NCBI GenBank assembly: GCA_033220425.1
Contig: CM065653.1
Span: 2,542,001 to 2,606,000, forward strand
DNA: 64,000 nucleotides
From: Lepraria neglecta
Lineage: Eukaryota > Ascomycota > Lecanoromycetes > Lecanorales > Stereocaulaceae
Direction: 5' to 3'
Both the position numbers and the translations under genes were made by a program. The notes beneath the pieces are model-generated. The model ran no database searches and was not told the DNA's origin. It saw nothing but the letters and a program-made list of their open reading frames with translations. Every line of letters starts with the position of its first letter. Position 1 is the stretch's first letter. Shown here in pieces: positions 21,572 to 33,536 of the stretch.

Positions 21572-24500
21572 ATGCGCCTCTGGGTGCCAATCCTCCTGCC
21601 GAGTGTAGCCGTCCTCTTCGCCTCCATAGGCCACGCCATCTTCGCAGACGAAGCCTACCAAACCGACTACCACCTCCCTCTTCTCGGACTCCCTCAAGCT
21701 CATACTACTTTATTCCACCGCCCTTCAGCCGCATCGAAAGCTTCGCTTCTCTACACCCTCTCTGATCGGCTTGTACTCGGTGCGGTAAATCCTAAAGATG
21801 GAGCGGTGATATGGAGACAGCAGCTTGCGAATCAAGCAGAGAATCATACGGCTTCAGGTCTTCTGAAGGCACCAGAAGGAGGGAATACGCTCATTAGTGC
21901 GTTTAATGGCAAGATCCAGACTTGGGATGCTACGGATGGTAGACTTGTTTGGGAATGGCAGAGTCGGGGGAGGATAAGGAGCATAGAGACGGCGGCGTCG
22001 TCGTCGTCAGAAGATGAGAAGGATATTTTGGCACTCAGCCATGAGGGAACAGACGCTATAATCAGGAGACTGGCAGCTGATAGTGGAGATTTGCTATGGG
22101 AACATGTGAATGCAAGGTATAAGATATTCAGCTGATGTATCCCCAAGCACTCGTTGTACTGACGACCTGCAGTGGAGATACTCCCTACTCTTTGGTATCA
22201 TATAAGGATAGTGTGTTCTACCTTTCGCTCCATTCGGCGCTTCTCAAGGGTTTCAAGATCAAGGTCACAGAGCTGGATGCATCCACAGGAAAGCAAATCG
22301 GTCAACCCACGGTATTGAACTCAGACGGTGAAGTTACGTCTGAAGACTCGATCTTACACGTTGGCGCCAACTCGGGTGTACCCATTATAATATGGACAGA
22401 CAAAGGCCTCAAGACTTTGAAGATCAATGCAATTGGCACGAAGCAGATTACCACCGTCAATGTGCCCTCCAGCCAAGGAGATTCAGCCGAGGAAATAGTC
22501 GTTCATGCCTCGCGGTCATCTACGGCTCTCCCCCATTTTCTGATCCACTACATAGCTGCAAACTCGCACTGGGGTGAGGTATATCACATCGACGCAGCTA
22601 AGAGCACAGCAAAGAAAGCATTCGATCTCCCACTACTTGGTGGAAAGGGCGCTTTCTCAGCAAGCTCCCAGGGCCCTGACGTATTCTTCACCAGGCATAC
22701 AGCCTTTGAAAACATACTGGTATCGTCAGCGGCTCCTACCGTACTTAACTCGTGGAACGTTTGTCCTAAAAGCCATGGCGGGATGGTGGATCCCCAAGAT
22801 GTCACTCATGCTGCCTCTGAGGTTATTGCAAGAGGTGGATCAACCTATGCTGTGAGATCGGCTCTAGCGCTACCTTCAGGCGATTGGGAACTTATTCGCA
22901 ATGGCAACCTTTCTTGGGTGAGACCAGAAGGCCTTGCTGGCATGACTGCAGCTGCTTTCGTCGAGATCGCCAAACAGGAAGATCTAGCTGAGGAACTCGC
23001 CGCGGAGGGAATGCGCGACCCCTTCGCAGCATATCTGCATCGACTTACACGTCATGTGAGGGACCTTCAATACTTGCCTGACTGGTCTGGAGCACTTCCG
23101 AACCGGCTTCTAGGAAGTCTCATTGGAGATAAAGCAAGCACCCATGACCAGAGTTTACGTCGTGATGGCTTCGGCTTCCACAAAATAGTCCTGATTGCCA
23201 CTGAGCGTGGACGGCTGGCAGCATTAGATGCAGGAAACCAGGGCAAGGTCATCTGGAATATTCAAGCTGTCTCTCTCAAAGCGGAGGAGACGTGGGATGT
23301 GCTGGATATTGAAGTCGAAGAGGGCACTGCACTGATACGAGCGAAAGGAGGAGAGTTCCTTCGAGTGGTCGTGAACACGGGAACAATCCTGCAGCATCAA
23401 CCTAGCGCCATGATCAAATCCCTGAAGACATCTGTGTCCTTGTTGGATTCCTCTGGGAAGAAGGTCCTCATCCCAGTCAACGACAACGGCTATCTCGGAG
23501 ATCTACCCAAGGCAGACTTTGGACACGGGACCATCGTCGTGACGGAAGGAGAAGACAGCGTGGTCAGAGGCTGGGGTCTGATCAAGGGTACCAAACCGAA
23601 ACTGGTATGGAGATTCATGCCAGCGTCCGGGGAAAGGGTCGAGAGTGTTAACGCTCGACCTTCTCATGATCCTGTTGCTTCAATTGGAAAAGCACTTGGC
23701 GACCGCAATGTCTTGTACAAGTACCTGAATCCCAACCTCCTGCTGATCACCGCCATCGGCGTCGAAATCTCGACAGCGACATTCTATATTCTTGATGCGA
23801 CTTCTGGTTCCGTGATCTACTCCGTTACTCACCCAGGCGTCGATACAAGGCAGCCAATTGTCTCTACAATGTCCGAGAATTGGTTCGCCTATTCTCTGTA
23901 TTCGGAATCGACAGCCATGACTCAAGACGTTACACAAATCGATGGCCAAAATTTGAAGGGCTACCAGCTCGTTGTCTCCGAACTCTACGAATCACCGTAT
24001 CCCAATGATCGCGGCTCACTTGGCTCCTCAACAAATTTCTCCACTGTCTACCTCACCGCAGCAGACGAGGATGATAGCCTCACATCACCTCATGTCATCT
24101 CCCAAACCTACTTGATCCCAGGCCCGATTTCCTCCATGTCCGTCACCTCCACACTCCAAGGCATTACAACTCGCTCTCTCCTCTGTGTCGTACCGGATCT
24201 TAACGCCCTAATCTCAATATCAAAGGCTTTCCTCGATCCGAGACGGCCTGTCGGTCGAGATCCCTCCGCGTCCGAAATGGAAGAGGGATTATTCCGATAC
24301 AGTCCCATACTCGACTTCGAGCCCAAGTGGATCCTCAGTCACAAACGAGATGTCATAAGCATCTCAAATGTGATCACGAGCCCGTCGCTGTTGGAGAGTA
24401 CGAGCTTGGTGTTCGCCTTTGGAAACCTAGATTTATTCGGCTCGAGGGTTTCGCCTATAGGGGCATTCGATATACTGGGAAAGGGATTTAGTAAGCTACA

Positions 24501-24658
24501 GCTTGTGCTGACAGTGGTCGCTTTGGCTGTTGGAACGACCCTGGTGGCCCCTTTTGTGAGTATTCCCGGCATTTCTGAGTATCCGGCCCCCGATGAGTTT
24601 TCCGCTGACAAACTCGCAGGTGCGGAGAAAGCAGATCGATGGAACATGGAAGGCCTGA
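21572..24658 (+). CDS. emc1: ER membrane protein complex subunit 1 (Emc1)
   Basis: The largest lumenal subunit of the EMC insertase, which places tail-anchored and polytopic proteins in the ER membrane. Three exons (21572-22116, 22173-24555, 24620-24658) total 2967 nt, 988 residues. A signal peptide (MRLWVPILLPSVAVLFASIGHA) leads into a PQQ-type beta-propeller (LYTLSDRLVLGAVNPKDGAVIWRQQL, GKIQTWDATDGRLVWEW). The conserved DUF1620 region follows toward the end (SPIGAFDILGKGFSKLQLVLTVVALAVGTTLVAPF), which includes the C-terminal membrane helix. The 39-nt last exon adds the cytosolic tail VRRKQIDGTWKA; reading through the intron instead adds about 60 unconserved residues. I start at ATG 21572. 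Confidence 0.95.
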
Positions 24659-25498
24659 AACTATTCAGGCCATCTTGTAGGATTACAATAGATTCCCTTG
24701 CAAATCACCCTGCTCGCAGGTCTAAGAAAAACGTGGAATTGCCCGCCAATTTTCGGGTGCAGGCAAGAACATTACTTTTACATCTTCGCACTTCAGTAAA
24801 TCTACAAACAATTATTTTTACCAAAGACACTTGCGGATAATATGATAATTATTGGTACTCTCAACAAGTTTACAGTAAAAAGCTAAGCTGTCAGCGCAAT
24901 ATTCGTGGCTCTATGCCTTAGCAAAGTACCTTTCTTAGTGCTCTGGCAATATGTCGGAGCTCGGTGGTTCAAGGCCCGATATTTCTTCGATGTCCGACAT
25001 TTCTACTCTCCTACTTTCTCAATGTCGGACTTGCTGCTATACTATGGGACTGTCCCATCTCTCCTACTCTCTACCGATAGCAGGCTCTCGTCTGTTAGAC
25101 GTCTTTTAATAATAATACTCCGGTAGTCTCGATTTCAGAGCTTTTCGTCTAGCCTTTCTCCCTTGCTTCGGGTTCCTCACTATCGCCGCAACGTTGAGCC
25201 TAATGGCAGCTTTATTTATTTCTGGAAGCACCTGTCGTTTCCAAGGTGCAATTGTTCCTCCGTCCTCTCGCTCACTTTCATGAGCATGATGCAATGGTAC
25301 GTCATCAACATGGAAATAAAGACATTAAGTCCGCAAGCTATCTCCACAAAATTCCGATATTACACTCTTAGAAGGCATAAAAGAGGCTTCCTACATTCTC
25401 GCTATATAGTTTGAGAGCTTCAATTGAATCCGTACTAGCAATCCTGTGACAGGTCTAAATACACATAGTCTCCCCAGTCCACCACCTCAAGCTCAGCC
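24659..25498. other. Intergenic, no gene; small inverted repeat
   Basis: 840 bp between EMC1 and the SDR gene. Near 24985-25035 the words GATGTCCGAC and AATGTCGGAC face each other around a CT-rich stretch. Nothing else is recognisable. Confidence 0.4.
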
Positions 25499-26461
25499 AT
25501 GGCCGACAGCAAGAAATACACGTCCAAGCTCTCCGGCAAGCGTATCCTCGTCATTGGCGGCAGCAGTGGCATAGGATACTGCGTCGCCGAGGCCTCCGTT
25601 GAATCCGGCGCCTCGGTCATCATCTCCTCGTCGAATGAGGCCAAGATCAAAGCTAGCATCGACAACCTTTTGAAAATCTATCCTTCCGCCAAAGACCGTG
25701 TATCCGGATATCCCTGTGATCTTTCCTCTCCTTCCCTTGAGTCCAACATCGAGAAGCTCCTCTCTCAATGTGGAGGCAAGCTCGACCATATCGTCTTCAC
25801 AGCTGGTGGCAACCTTGCTATCCAGAAGATTGAAGATGCCACGTTGGAAGGTATACAGAAGGCGGCTATGATTCGCTTTAATGCGCCGCTTTTGCTTGCG
25901 AAACATGCGAGGAAGCACTTGAATTCTGGGCCTGCCGCTTCTATTACCCTTACGACTGGGGCCGTGAGCGAAAGACCCCTCAAGGATTGGTCGGTTATTG
26001 CTAGCTATGGCTCGGGTACGTCTTAAATTCTCAGTCGGCTTAATAAGAGGATTAACAGGATTGTCGAAGGCTTGCATGGTATGACGCGCAACCTGGCGCT
26101 TGACTTGGGTAAGTGATCCACAAGAGTCGGCCAACTTCGTGACAGGCTTGGGCATTCAACATTGTAGAGATACTGACTTCAAAAAGCACCAATCAGGGTC
26201 AACTTGGTAAGTCCTGGCGCGGTGTTGACGCCGTTGTGGGATGGCATGTCAAAGGAACAGTTGGATCATTTCACCAAGATGATCAAAGAGAAAGTTCCAA
26301 CTGGGGAAATCGGCAGGCCGGAGGACGTGGCCGAGTCTTATCTGTACGTTTTGCCTATTATGATTACTGGAACAGTCACTAACCGGCGAAGATACGTGAT
26401 GCGCGATTGGAATTGCACTGGTTCCGTCATCAGCACGAATGGGGGATCCCTCTTGACTTAG
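25499..26461 (+). CDS. Short-chain dehydrogenase/reductase (SDR), YxxxK lysine apparently absent
   Basis: Four exons (25499-26015, 26070-26108, 26187-26343, 26392-26461) give 783 nt, 260 residues. The Rossmann cofactor motif is VIGGSSGIG (TGxxxGIG type). A segment DHIVFTAGGN takes the place of NNAG. The active-site region reads ASYGSGLHGMTRNLALDL, then IRVNLVSPGAVLTPLW. With the only acceptor that keeps frame (CGAAG|GC at 26070) the residue four after Tyr is Leu, not the catalytic Lys of classical SDRs. The C-terminus ends STNGGSLLT. The substrate cannot be inferred. An alternative acceptor at AACAG gives a quick stop. Confidence 0.88.
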
Positions 26462-27204
26462 GGAAAGTGGTGGGAAGTGGGGGCAGCCTGTAGTCTGGGT
26501 CGTTAGGAGATGTAGCAGCTGTAGAGAAGAAAAATCTTAATGTTTGGTTTCATCCGTCCCACAATATCTGTAATTGTTCTTAAGGTCCGGGCACCACTAG
26601 CCCTACCATGCCCAGTTTGGGGCCAATAAAGTCCCCTATAATGTAGCCCTCTAGTAGCACTTTAGCCCTCGTGGACAAGGTGAACTTTTATATCGATTTC
26701 ACAAAGTCCCACTTCTATAATTCTTGAACACGACCTTAGGCGCAGTAACTGCATGCTTAATCAGTTAAACTACTAGGTCACACCCGATGGCCTCACTGTT
26801 GTCCTCCCGGCACCTGCGAGCATAGAGGATGGAAGGAGCGTAGAGTGCCACGAATCCGGACCGACCTACATTACGCTTGCCTGCATTCGACCAATTGAAT
26901 TGGTTTGTGTTGTCTTTTTTGTCTATGCCGTACTGACTAGGTACCTTATGGACTTGAGGAGGCAGGGTCTGCAAGTGGTTCGAGCATCTCACTCCGCCCT
27001 CTGAGTCATTTTCGGCTGTTTACCTTCGAGTCAACAAGACATATCATTGAGGAATACAACCAAGATATTACCGAAGCTACGGATGGAACGCGTCTCAATT
27101 CTGAAGCTTTGCTGCGCTTTCAAGGGTGTTTTCTCAACAAACAAAAAAAGTTGTCTCGATATTCCAGATTCCAGGCACGGAATAGAAGCATTCTACACGC
27201 CACA
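26462..27204. other. Intergenic with a possible tRNA-derived repeat
   Basis: 743 bp between the SDR and the RNA cyclase gene. On the minus strand, 26780 down to 26700, an A-box-like stretch (TAGTAGTTTAACTGATTAA) and a B-box-like stretch (GTGTTCAAGAATTA) sit about 50 nt apart, as in tRNA-derived SINEs. I cannot fold a convincing tRNA, and only one copy is in the window. No coding signal. Confidence 0.35.
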
Positions 27205-28509
27205 ATGTCCGATCATGAAGCTTCCACGTCTGATTCTCCGATACGTTTAGATGGCACTACCCTCGAAGGCGGAGGCCAGTTGCTGCGTCTTGCGCTCTCC
27301 ATCTCTTCGCTTACTCACATACCAATTCATGTGACTGATATAAGAGGGAAACGTGGGAAGGTCTCTTCTCCAGGCAGCGCGGGAGGCTTGAAGCCAGCTC
27401 ATCTTGCTGGGGTCGAATGGCTTGCCAATGCCACTGCGGCCAAGGCTGAGGGAATGGAGGTCAAAAGTAAGGATCTTGTCTTTCGCCCCTCCACCACGGG
27501 ATCAGAAACAGCAACGGACGGTAGCCAGAATGAAAGTGCCGGCGTGTGGAAGGATGTGTACCAAGACGGCAAGATAGTTCGTCGCGAATCTCGCATAGCT
27601 ATGGCTACACCTGGCGCTATCACTCTCGTCTTGCAAGCCATACTCCCATATCTTCTATTTTCTAGCTCAGCTTCTGTGAGCGATCAAAACGAGACGGTGC
27701 CACTTCGCATCACTATCGAAGGCGGCACAAACGTGACCAACTCTCCGTCCATTGAGTACGTCACCCATGTTCTCCTGCCTCTGCTATCCTTGAAGCTTGG
27801 TATCAGCCCCATATCCACAACTCTGCACAAGCGAGGGTGGAGCACTGGAAAGAATGAGGTTGGCAGCGTCACTTTTGAGGCCACACCATCATTTCCAGGA
27901 TCTACTGTCCCAGCATTATCGTTCCAAAATCGAGGAGAGTTGTCGAAAGTCCATGTCTCAATCCTAGTGCCAGGAGCAACAGCAAGGAGGATCATCAGAG
28001 ACAAAGTTACCGCTCAATTGCTGGCCTACTATCCAGACATTGAGATCCTATTTCCTGTCGACGAAGACTCACGAAGCGATAAGCGTCTCTATCTCCTCCT
28101 GGTAGCGGAAATCTCCAATGGCTACCGGTTGGGTTGCGATTGGTTATTTGACATGAAATCTCAAGGCTCTACGATGGAACAAAAATGTGAGAAGCTAGTT
28201 TCAAGAGTCGTCAAGGATTTGAAGCGAGAGTTGAAACACGAAGGATGTGTGGACGAATACATGCAGGATCAGCTAGTTGTGTTTCAGGCTCTTGCGGCAG
28301 GAAAGGCACACGTTGATGGTGGGAAGGGGAGAGAGAGTACGTTGCATACGAAGACGGCGCGGTGGGTAGCTGAGCAAGTTTTGGGTGTAAAGTTCGACGA
28401 ACTAGGGCAATGTGAAGGAGTAGGCTTTGTTGTTGGAGAGGATTTCAAGAAGAGAAGGATAAACGAAGAGGAAGATGCTGTCAAAGCAATGGCTGACGTG
28501 AAGGTATAA
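27205..28509 (+). CDS. RNA 3'-terminal phosphate cyclase (RtcA type)
   Basis: Single exon, 434 residues from MSDHEAST. The family signature LDGTTLEGGGQLLRLALSIS opens the protein, with RGKRGKVSSPGSAGGLKPAHLAGV next. The C-terminal part has DEYMQDQLVVFQALAAGKA and STLHTKTARWVAEQVLGV. The His in STLHTKTA lies where the AMP-accepting nucleophile of RtcA sits (from memory of the E. coli enzyme). This suggests an active cyclase that makes 2',3'-cyclic phosphate ends rather than the catalytically dead nucleolar Rcl1. The frame is open upstream to 27109 with another Met, but that leader is not family-like. Confidence 0.88.
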   Translation: MSDHEASTSDSPIRLDGTTLEGGGQLLRLALSISSLTHIPIHVTDIRGKRGKVSSPGSAGGLKPAHLAGVEWLANATAAKAEGMEVKSKDLVFRPSTTGSETATDGSQNESAGVWKDVYQDGKIVRRESRIAMATPGAITLVLQAILPYLLFSSSASVSDQNETVPLRITIEGGTNVTNSPSIEYVTHVLLPLLSLKLGISPISTTLHKRGWSTGKNEVGSVTFEATPSFPGSTVPALSFQNRGELSKVHVSILVPGATARRIIRDKVTAQLLAYYPDIEILFPVDEDSRSDKRLYLLLVAEISNGYRLGCDWLFDMKSQGSTMEQKCEKLVSRVVKDLKRELKHEGCVDEYMQDQLVVFQALAAGKAHVDGGKGRESTLHTKTARWVAEQVLGVKFDELGQCEGVGFVVGEDFKKRRINEEEDAVKAMADVKV

Positions 28510-30627
28510 AACATCATGTGGGAGGTACTGGTGAGAAGATAACGACCATTGAAGAATTGTTGACACTAGCTTCTTATCGACGAACGTTTTAGAAGTTTTT
28601 GGTTGTGAGGCATCTTTAATTGTCGAGTGTCTAACCGGGTATCAACATTGTGGGGTCTCAACTCACTGCACGGTCGAATGGTCATTGGGCACGCTGACGA
28701 AGTGATTGAACTAATTGTACACGTTTTAAAGTGTTGCTAAACCAGTATATACAAATAAGACAACAAGACTGCAGCAGACAGCTCCACGAGTTCGCTTTTT
28801 CTGGAACCACTTCCGAGAATTATCCAGGCGTCCCTGTAAATCTCTTCAACTCCGCCAGACTCTTTCTCTAACTACAGTTCTATCATTAGCTTTTGGAAGC
28901 CTTTCACTGCATGAAGCAACTCACTCATGGCATCCCAACCAGAGGTCTTGGCCCTGGCTTGTAGCATGGCATGCATTTATAACGTCATTCGTTGAGCACG
29001 TAGTAGGGACATTGAACGTAAGAACAGCTCCGGTGTCCCATTGTAGGTGCAAGACCACTAGGTCATTTTCGGATCAGCATGTCTTCTCGAATGAGTCGCC
29101 AAACAAAGTCTCGAGAGCTCTGCTCCCAAGACATGTCTTTTGGGCCTCAGATTGGGGTACGGATAGCGGATAAGCTTATGGCAGTGATGCCTCCGCCGCA
29201 ACGACCGCGGAGGTTGTCGAGGAAGCATTCTCCACAGCTGTCGTCGATGGATCTGTCGTCGAGGAGAGAGATGGTGTAAGAGTACCATAAGCCATTGTTG
29301 ACATAGGAACAGGTATTGCCGTCGCGAGCTTCGAGGGTGGGTGCATGTGGCTGCCAAGGAATTGGATATTCCCGTGGCAGGTTTGGTTGACGTGAAACCT
29401 GGTCTACTTGATAGCTTCATTGTAATTCACCGAGAAAAGTAATATTGTATTACCATCGAGATTTTCCTGCTTAATTGGTTATGCCGTATCTGTCTCTTGT
29501 TTCAAGTTGTTGCTATTTGTACTGGTGCTGGTAAAGGGCCATTATGTGACCGCAGCAGAAGATGAAGTCCCGATCAGAGATCTGTTATATATTGACTAAA
29601 AGGCTCTTGCCGCTCCAAGTACGTAGATAGCTTTCAGCCATTCTTCCCGTATTGGGATTTCTCACGCTAGGCAGATATAGATTTCGGTCGTTGGTCTTTT
29701 AGCTAAGGCAACCCACGTTCCTGGTTGAGCCACGTTATCGTATTTTTCCGATGCCATCTGAGGCGCAGCAATGTGACCTATCATCACTCGGGCATGAGAT
29801 TCTCGTCTGGCGTGATGCAATACTTTGCAGGGATGGCGATAGTGCTCCGTCAGCAGAGGTAAGAAATGGAGAACCCGGGTTAGGCGCCCTGCCGCGAATA
29901 AAGTAACGGCCCCGGATCTTATTTGTGGAGCTCTGTTTTGAGGTTGTGAGCATCATTGTGTAAAAAAATGACGCCCAATACTTCGAGCTGGGAGCCTTAA
30001 CGTTGTAGACAGTATCGTTCATGCCGTTTCATGAAATCTGCGCTAGTATGAATTTATAGGACAATGTGATTTTTATTTAGTCACCATCTCATCAACAAAC
30101 ACAACCAAATTTCTCGACACTTCTGATGCTTCGAAGCTCATGGATTTCAATATTTTCATAGAATCCTGCTATGGGTTTCTTATTGAGGAGAATCCTGGAA
30201 TATCTAGAATCTCTTCAGCCAAGTTTTCATCTTACCCAGTCCCCACAAGGTCGTTGAAGGTTACAATTTCGTTGTCTTCAAGAGGCTAGCGCCTTTAGCC
30301 TTCAAGTAGGAGCACATGAGACGAAGAGATGTGGCCTGACCGGGCAATCCTTGCCGATCACATCATCATTATGACGCCGGGGTTCGATCTGCTCCAAAAC
30401 TCTGATCTTCAACGGTCACCTGTAATTGACAATCAGTTTCGAGTCATGTACCTTGCACGAGGCAAGCCAATTGGGGAAGAGCTCACGTATATAGAGCCAC
30501 GAGCTCCTGACAAGGAAAAAAGTAAGCTACTTGATAATGTACGTTCAGGCTTGCTCAGTCCTATGGCAACTTACCCATACCGACATCAGTAGCAACCCCC
30601 GCTTTCCCTTGTCTGACGCACATCGCA
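28510..30627. other. Long gene-poor interval
   Basis: About 2.1 kb without a recognised gene apart from the short Cys-rich open stretch listed separately. Frames are short and unconserved; no repeats or tRNAs noticed. Confidence 0.5.
29147..29345 (-). CDS. Possible exon of a small cysteine-rich protein
   Basis: An open stretch on the minus strand reads LEARDGNTCSYVNNGLWYSY, then DDRSIDDSCGECFLDNLRGRCGGG, ending in a stop. It has four cysteines in about 45 residues (C, CGEC, C), a spacing seen in small disulfide-rich secreted proteins. No start codon or signal peptide is found in the same frame, so an upstream exon would be needed. The same DNA is open in two other frames. Function unknown; may be noise. 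Confidence 0.25.
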
Positions 30628-31627
30628 TCAACAGCTGTAGCAGCATGATATATGGTGGACCAAGTCATCGTAGTAGGAGGTCCATTTGTATTTGTAGTAA
30701 TGAAGCACCGATATGAGGCTGTTGTGTTTCACTAGTGTTCAGCTAGCTATCAAGGATGTGGTTGGTAGATGGACGCACCTGCAGCGAAAGTTCGCGGGAG
30801 CGAAACCGTCACACCTGGAGAACCCGACCTGCCAAAGATGTGCGGATCGTTTGAAGCAGGCATTAGGTCTAGTACCTGCCGACTGGCATCTAAGGGTGGA
30901 CCCGTTGAGTTGTCGCTACATCGCACGCTTGGATTATACGGTACGATCTTGACAACAAGTCCTTCGTCATCACCAATGTTCACTGCAATACCGCCTTCGT
31001 GTTGACTGCCCTTGACGCAAACGTCTAGTATATATAATGCATTCTGCGCAATCATGGCAGCATTCGCAACGTCAGATACGATGCCTGCCTTGCTGATAAT
31101 GTCAATGGCGCAGAGCCCATCGGCTATACCCACAATTAGTAGAAGTTAAGGGACAATGAAATGGCTCACAGGTTGGGATCCTCCTTACAACTAAGGACCC
31201 TGTATGGAAGAGGTACATTGAAGTCCCCTTCTTTTCTTCGTCCAAAGGTTCGACGGTTCGTACTCTTGGGCAACAAGTCCCAAGCCTCTTGACAGCTGGG
31301 AATGTTGAGACCACTACCGTAGGCTGATTCGTCACACCTGACCTGTGGTGTTGTAAGCTCGAGCTCGGGCGCATTCGAATCGGCTCCGAGGCTGGTAGCT
31401 GGAGTAGGTAATGTGTCGGAGGAGCTGGCTAAACCGGTAGGAGAGATTTCTGGCCAGAACAGGTCTAGTGAAGATGATACTCGGAGAATGGTAATGTTGC
31501 CTGCCGGTGGCAGATCCCAGAGATTAGTAGTGTTGATACCCTGTGCACGCTCGTGCAGCACGCTTGAAGATAATATTGAAATTAAGACAGAGCTAAACAA
31601 CCCAAACCACAGATTTAGCTTAGACAT
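30628..31627 (-). CDS. Secreted protein of unknown function
   Basis: Proposed exons 31627-31189, 31123-30779 and 30731-30628 total 888 nt, 295 residues. The N-terminus MSKLNLWFGLFSSVLISILSS is a signal peptide or anchor. The mature protein contains CDESAYGSGLNIPSCQEAWDLLP, then after the first intron DGLCAIDIISKAGIVSDVANAA, LDVCVKGSQHEGGIAVNIGDDEGLVVKI. The paired Cys residues and secretion signal suggest an extracellular protein; the AYGSGL...SCxEAW pattern is one I associate with uncharacterised fungal secreted proteins, but I cannot name a family. The first intron (T|GTAAGG...ATAG|CC) is firm. The last intron and 34-residue C-terminus are weaker. Confidence 0.65.
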
Positions 31628-32189
31628 AGCTTGTGCCTTGGCTTTGATCTGAAAAATCGATGGTAGCTTTCCCAAGAAAGACATCCAAAAGGTAGCCAGG
31701 GAAAATAAGAGATTTTACACGTCGAGCAGTCATTACCCCGTCCTTGCGCTTCGAAGAATCTCTTTTAGGCGACGAGAGAATATAGCAATATACTCGAAAG
31801 CCGACCAAAAGACGCAGAGACTGAAACGCATACTTCAAATCCGAGGATGACCGAGAAGCACGAAAGGCTAGAGTAGCCCTCAAAGAGCTTTTCAGGAGTA
31901 GATTCCAATTGGCCTGTTTCAACCTTCACTTGAAGCTGCCGCAAGTCAGCTGCTGAATGAAGGCGCAAACACTGAATGTGGGATAAAATGCTTACGACAA
32001 CCCTCGAGCGGCTTAACGTATGTCAGCGATGGCATAAAATGGACTTTGTGGCTCACTGACTGCAACAGCTGATCCCTTACACTGACTACTGGACGCGATG
32101 CACCAAGCTGTGGGCCATTGCAGGCTCTTATGCTGCAAACACTGGACAACGCACCACCAATGCCTTGACTCCGAAATCTGGTCCAGAGT

Positions 32190-32610
32190 CTAGCTTTCCC
32201 TCTTTCTCAACTCCCCATCAGCTCCTTCAACTAGATCCAGCTCTCCCTTCCCAGTCCCCCCAATGCTTTTCTCCCCCACAGCTCTGCCTCCACCATAGAG
32301 CTGTCCTCCCTTCTCGCCCTCAATCTCTTTGCTAACAGCGATGGGCTGATTGCCTCTGAATCTCTTCCTCATATCTATCATGCCTCTTTTGCATTCTCCG
32401 TAGCCCTTCTTGAGTTGCTGACATCGGGTTGGAAGGCTGTCGACGAGAGGGGGCCGGAGGCAGTCTGCGGGAGTATTACGCTGCATGAGGACGCAGTCGG
32501 AGTTTTGTAGGCATGTTGCTAGAGCGGCACCTGGAATTTAGTAATGTTAGCGTATGCCGGAAATGCAGCTGAGTAGGACCTTTACGAATGTCTTTGCATG
32601 ATGAAGGCAT
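32190..32610 (-). CDS. pet191: Cytochrome c oxidase assembly factor 5 (Pet191/Coa5)
   Basis: Two exons (32610-32580 and 32530-32190) give 372 nt, 123 residues. The protein begins MPSSCKDIRKGAALATCLQNSDCVLMQRNTPADCLRPP and continues LPTRCQQLKKGYGECKRGMIDMRKRFRGNQP, the twin-Cys pattern of Pet191. This is a mitochondrial intermembrane-space protein required to assemble complex IV. The 31-nt first exon is needed for the N-terminal Cys. The donor (AAAG|GTCCTA) is weak, but frame and homology support it. The C-terminal 50 residues are low complexity. Confidence 0.92.
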
Positions 32611-32806
32611 GATTGCAGGAATGAGCCGGATCTCTCGCGAGGGTACTCTAAGGGGCTAAGGCTCAGGCATTGAGGATGACCATATGACGGTCGAGATTCG
32701 TGGAAATACTCCAGCAACACAGCATCGCCGGTCTTGGATTTGCCCCTTGGATTGGACTTGTACTAAATGATATATACATGAAAGAATAAGTATTTTAAGT
32801 ACGCTA

Positions 32807-33536
32807 GTGGCTAGCCAAGATGCTTGGGGTTTCGCCTATCATCACCTCATATTTCGCCTCGGACGAAGAAGAACCCCGCGCCTCCAACCACCAGGCTGGC
32901 TGGATGGTCCTCCGTCGTACCGTTTTGTACTGGACGCTTTGGCAGCGATCCCATCCCCACCCTTTCCCTTTCTGAAGCCGCTCCGCGAGATCCGCGACTT
33001 AATTTACTACTACGCTCTGCTCAAGCCTGACGACAGCCCCACCGTCAGTCCTACTCACATCTATTGCCTTGGAGATTCACGAGTACTGGGGCATGGAAAA
33101 GTCTACGTGCCTGTTCCCTGTGAACCGCCAGGTCTCCGCAGAGGCTTCAGAAATCTTCTATTCAGCGTTCCCCTTTCATTTTTCGTAGTCGATCAGCATC
33201 GAAAAGGTCAGTGCCATTCTCCGAGACACCTTGACCCCACGTGCCATAAGTCTCACCAGAGTCGTTATGTTCAACGTCAACATGCGTATCGCTCAAGGAC
33301 CCTTCTCGCAGGGAGAACAGGAGAATCGGCGGCGGGCTCTTGAGGCCGTGGTGGTGTTGGGCTTGGTGGGGATAGGTATGCCGAAGCCGGAGGAAGGCCA
33401 TGTGGTGGATCGGGCCGTCAAGATTTTGAGTCCGCTGCGAGGGATGAAGGCTTTGACCCTCAAGCGTTCGGTCCATGATAACGCTCAACCGAAGTGCATC
33501 GTGAGGGAAATGCAGGAATCCATGGGGTGTCTGTAG
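32807..33536 (+). pseudogene. Broken 2EXR/F-box-like fungal protein
   Basis: The segment LKPLREIRDLIYYYALLKPDD matches the start motif of the fungal '2EXR' (F-box-related) family (LPxEIRxxIYxYAL). Further on, in another frame, NRQVSAEASEIFYSAFPF and then EKVSAILRDTLTPRAISLTRVVMFNVNM continue the family pattern. The frame changes near 33110, and an in-frame TAG lies at about 33187 without usable splice sites. I read this as a decayed gene; a mis-spliced but living gene is possible. It has no intact start motif. Confidence 0.45.

Noticed and set aside
24960-24985. B-box-like GGTTCAAGGCC, possible tRNA
   Set aside because: No A-box or cloverleaf can be formed upstream.
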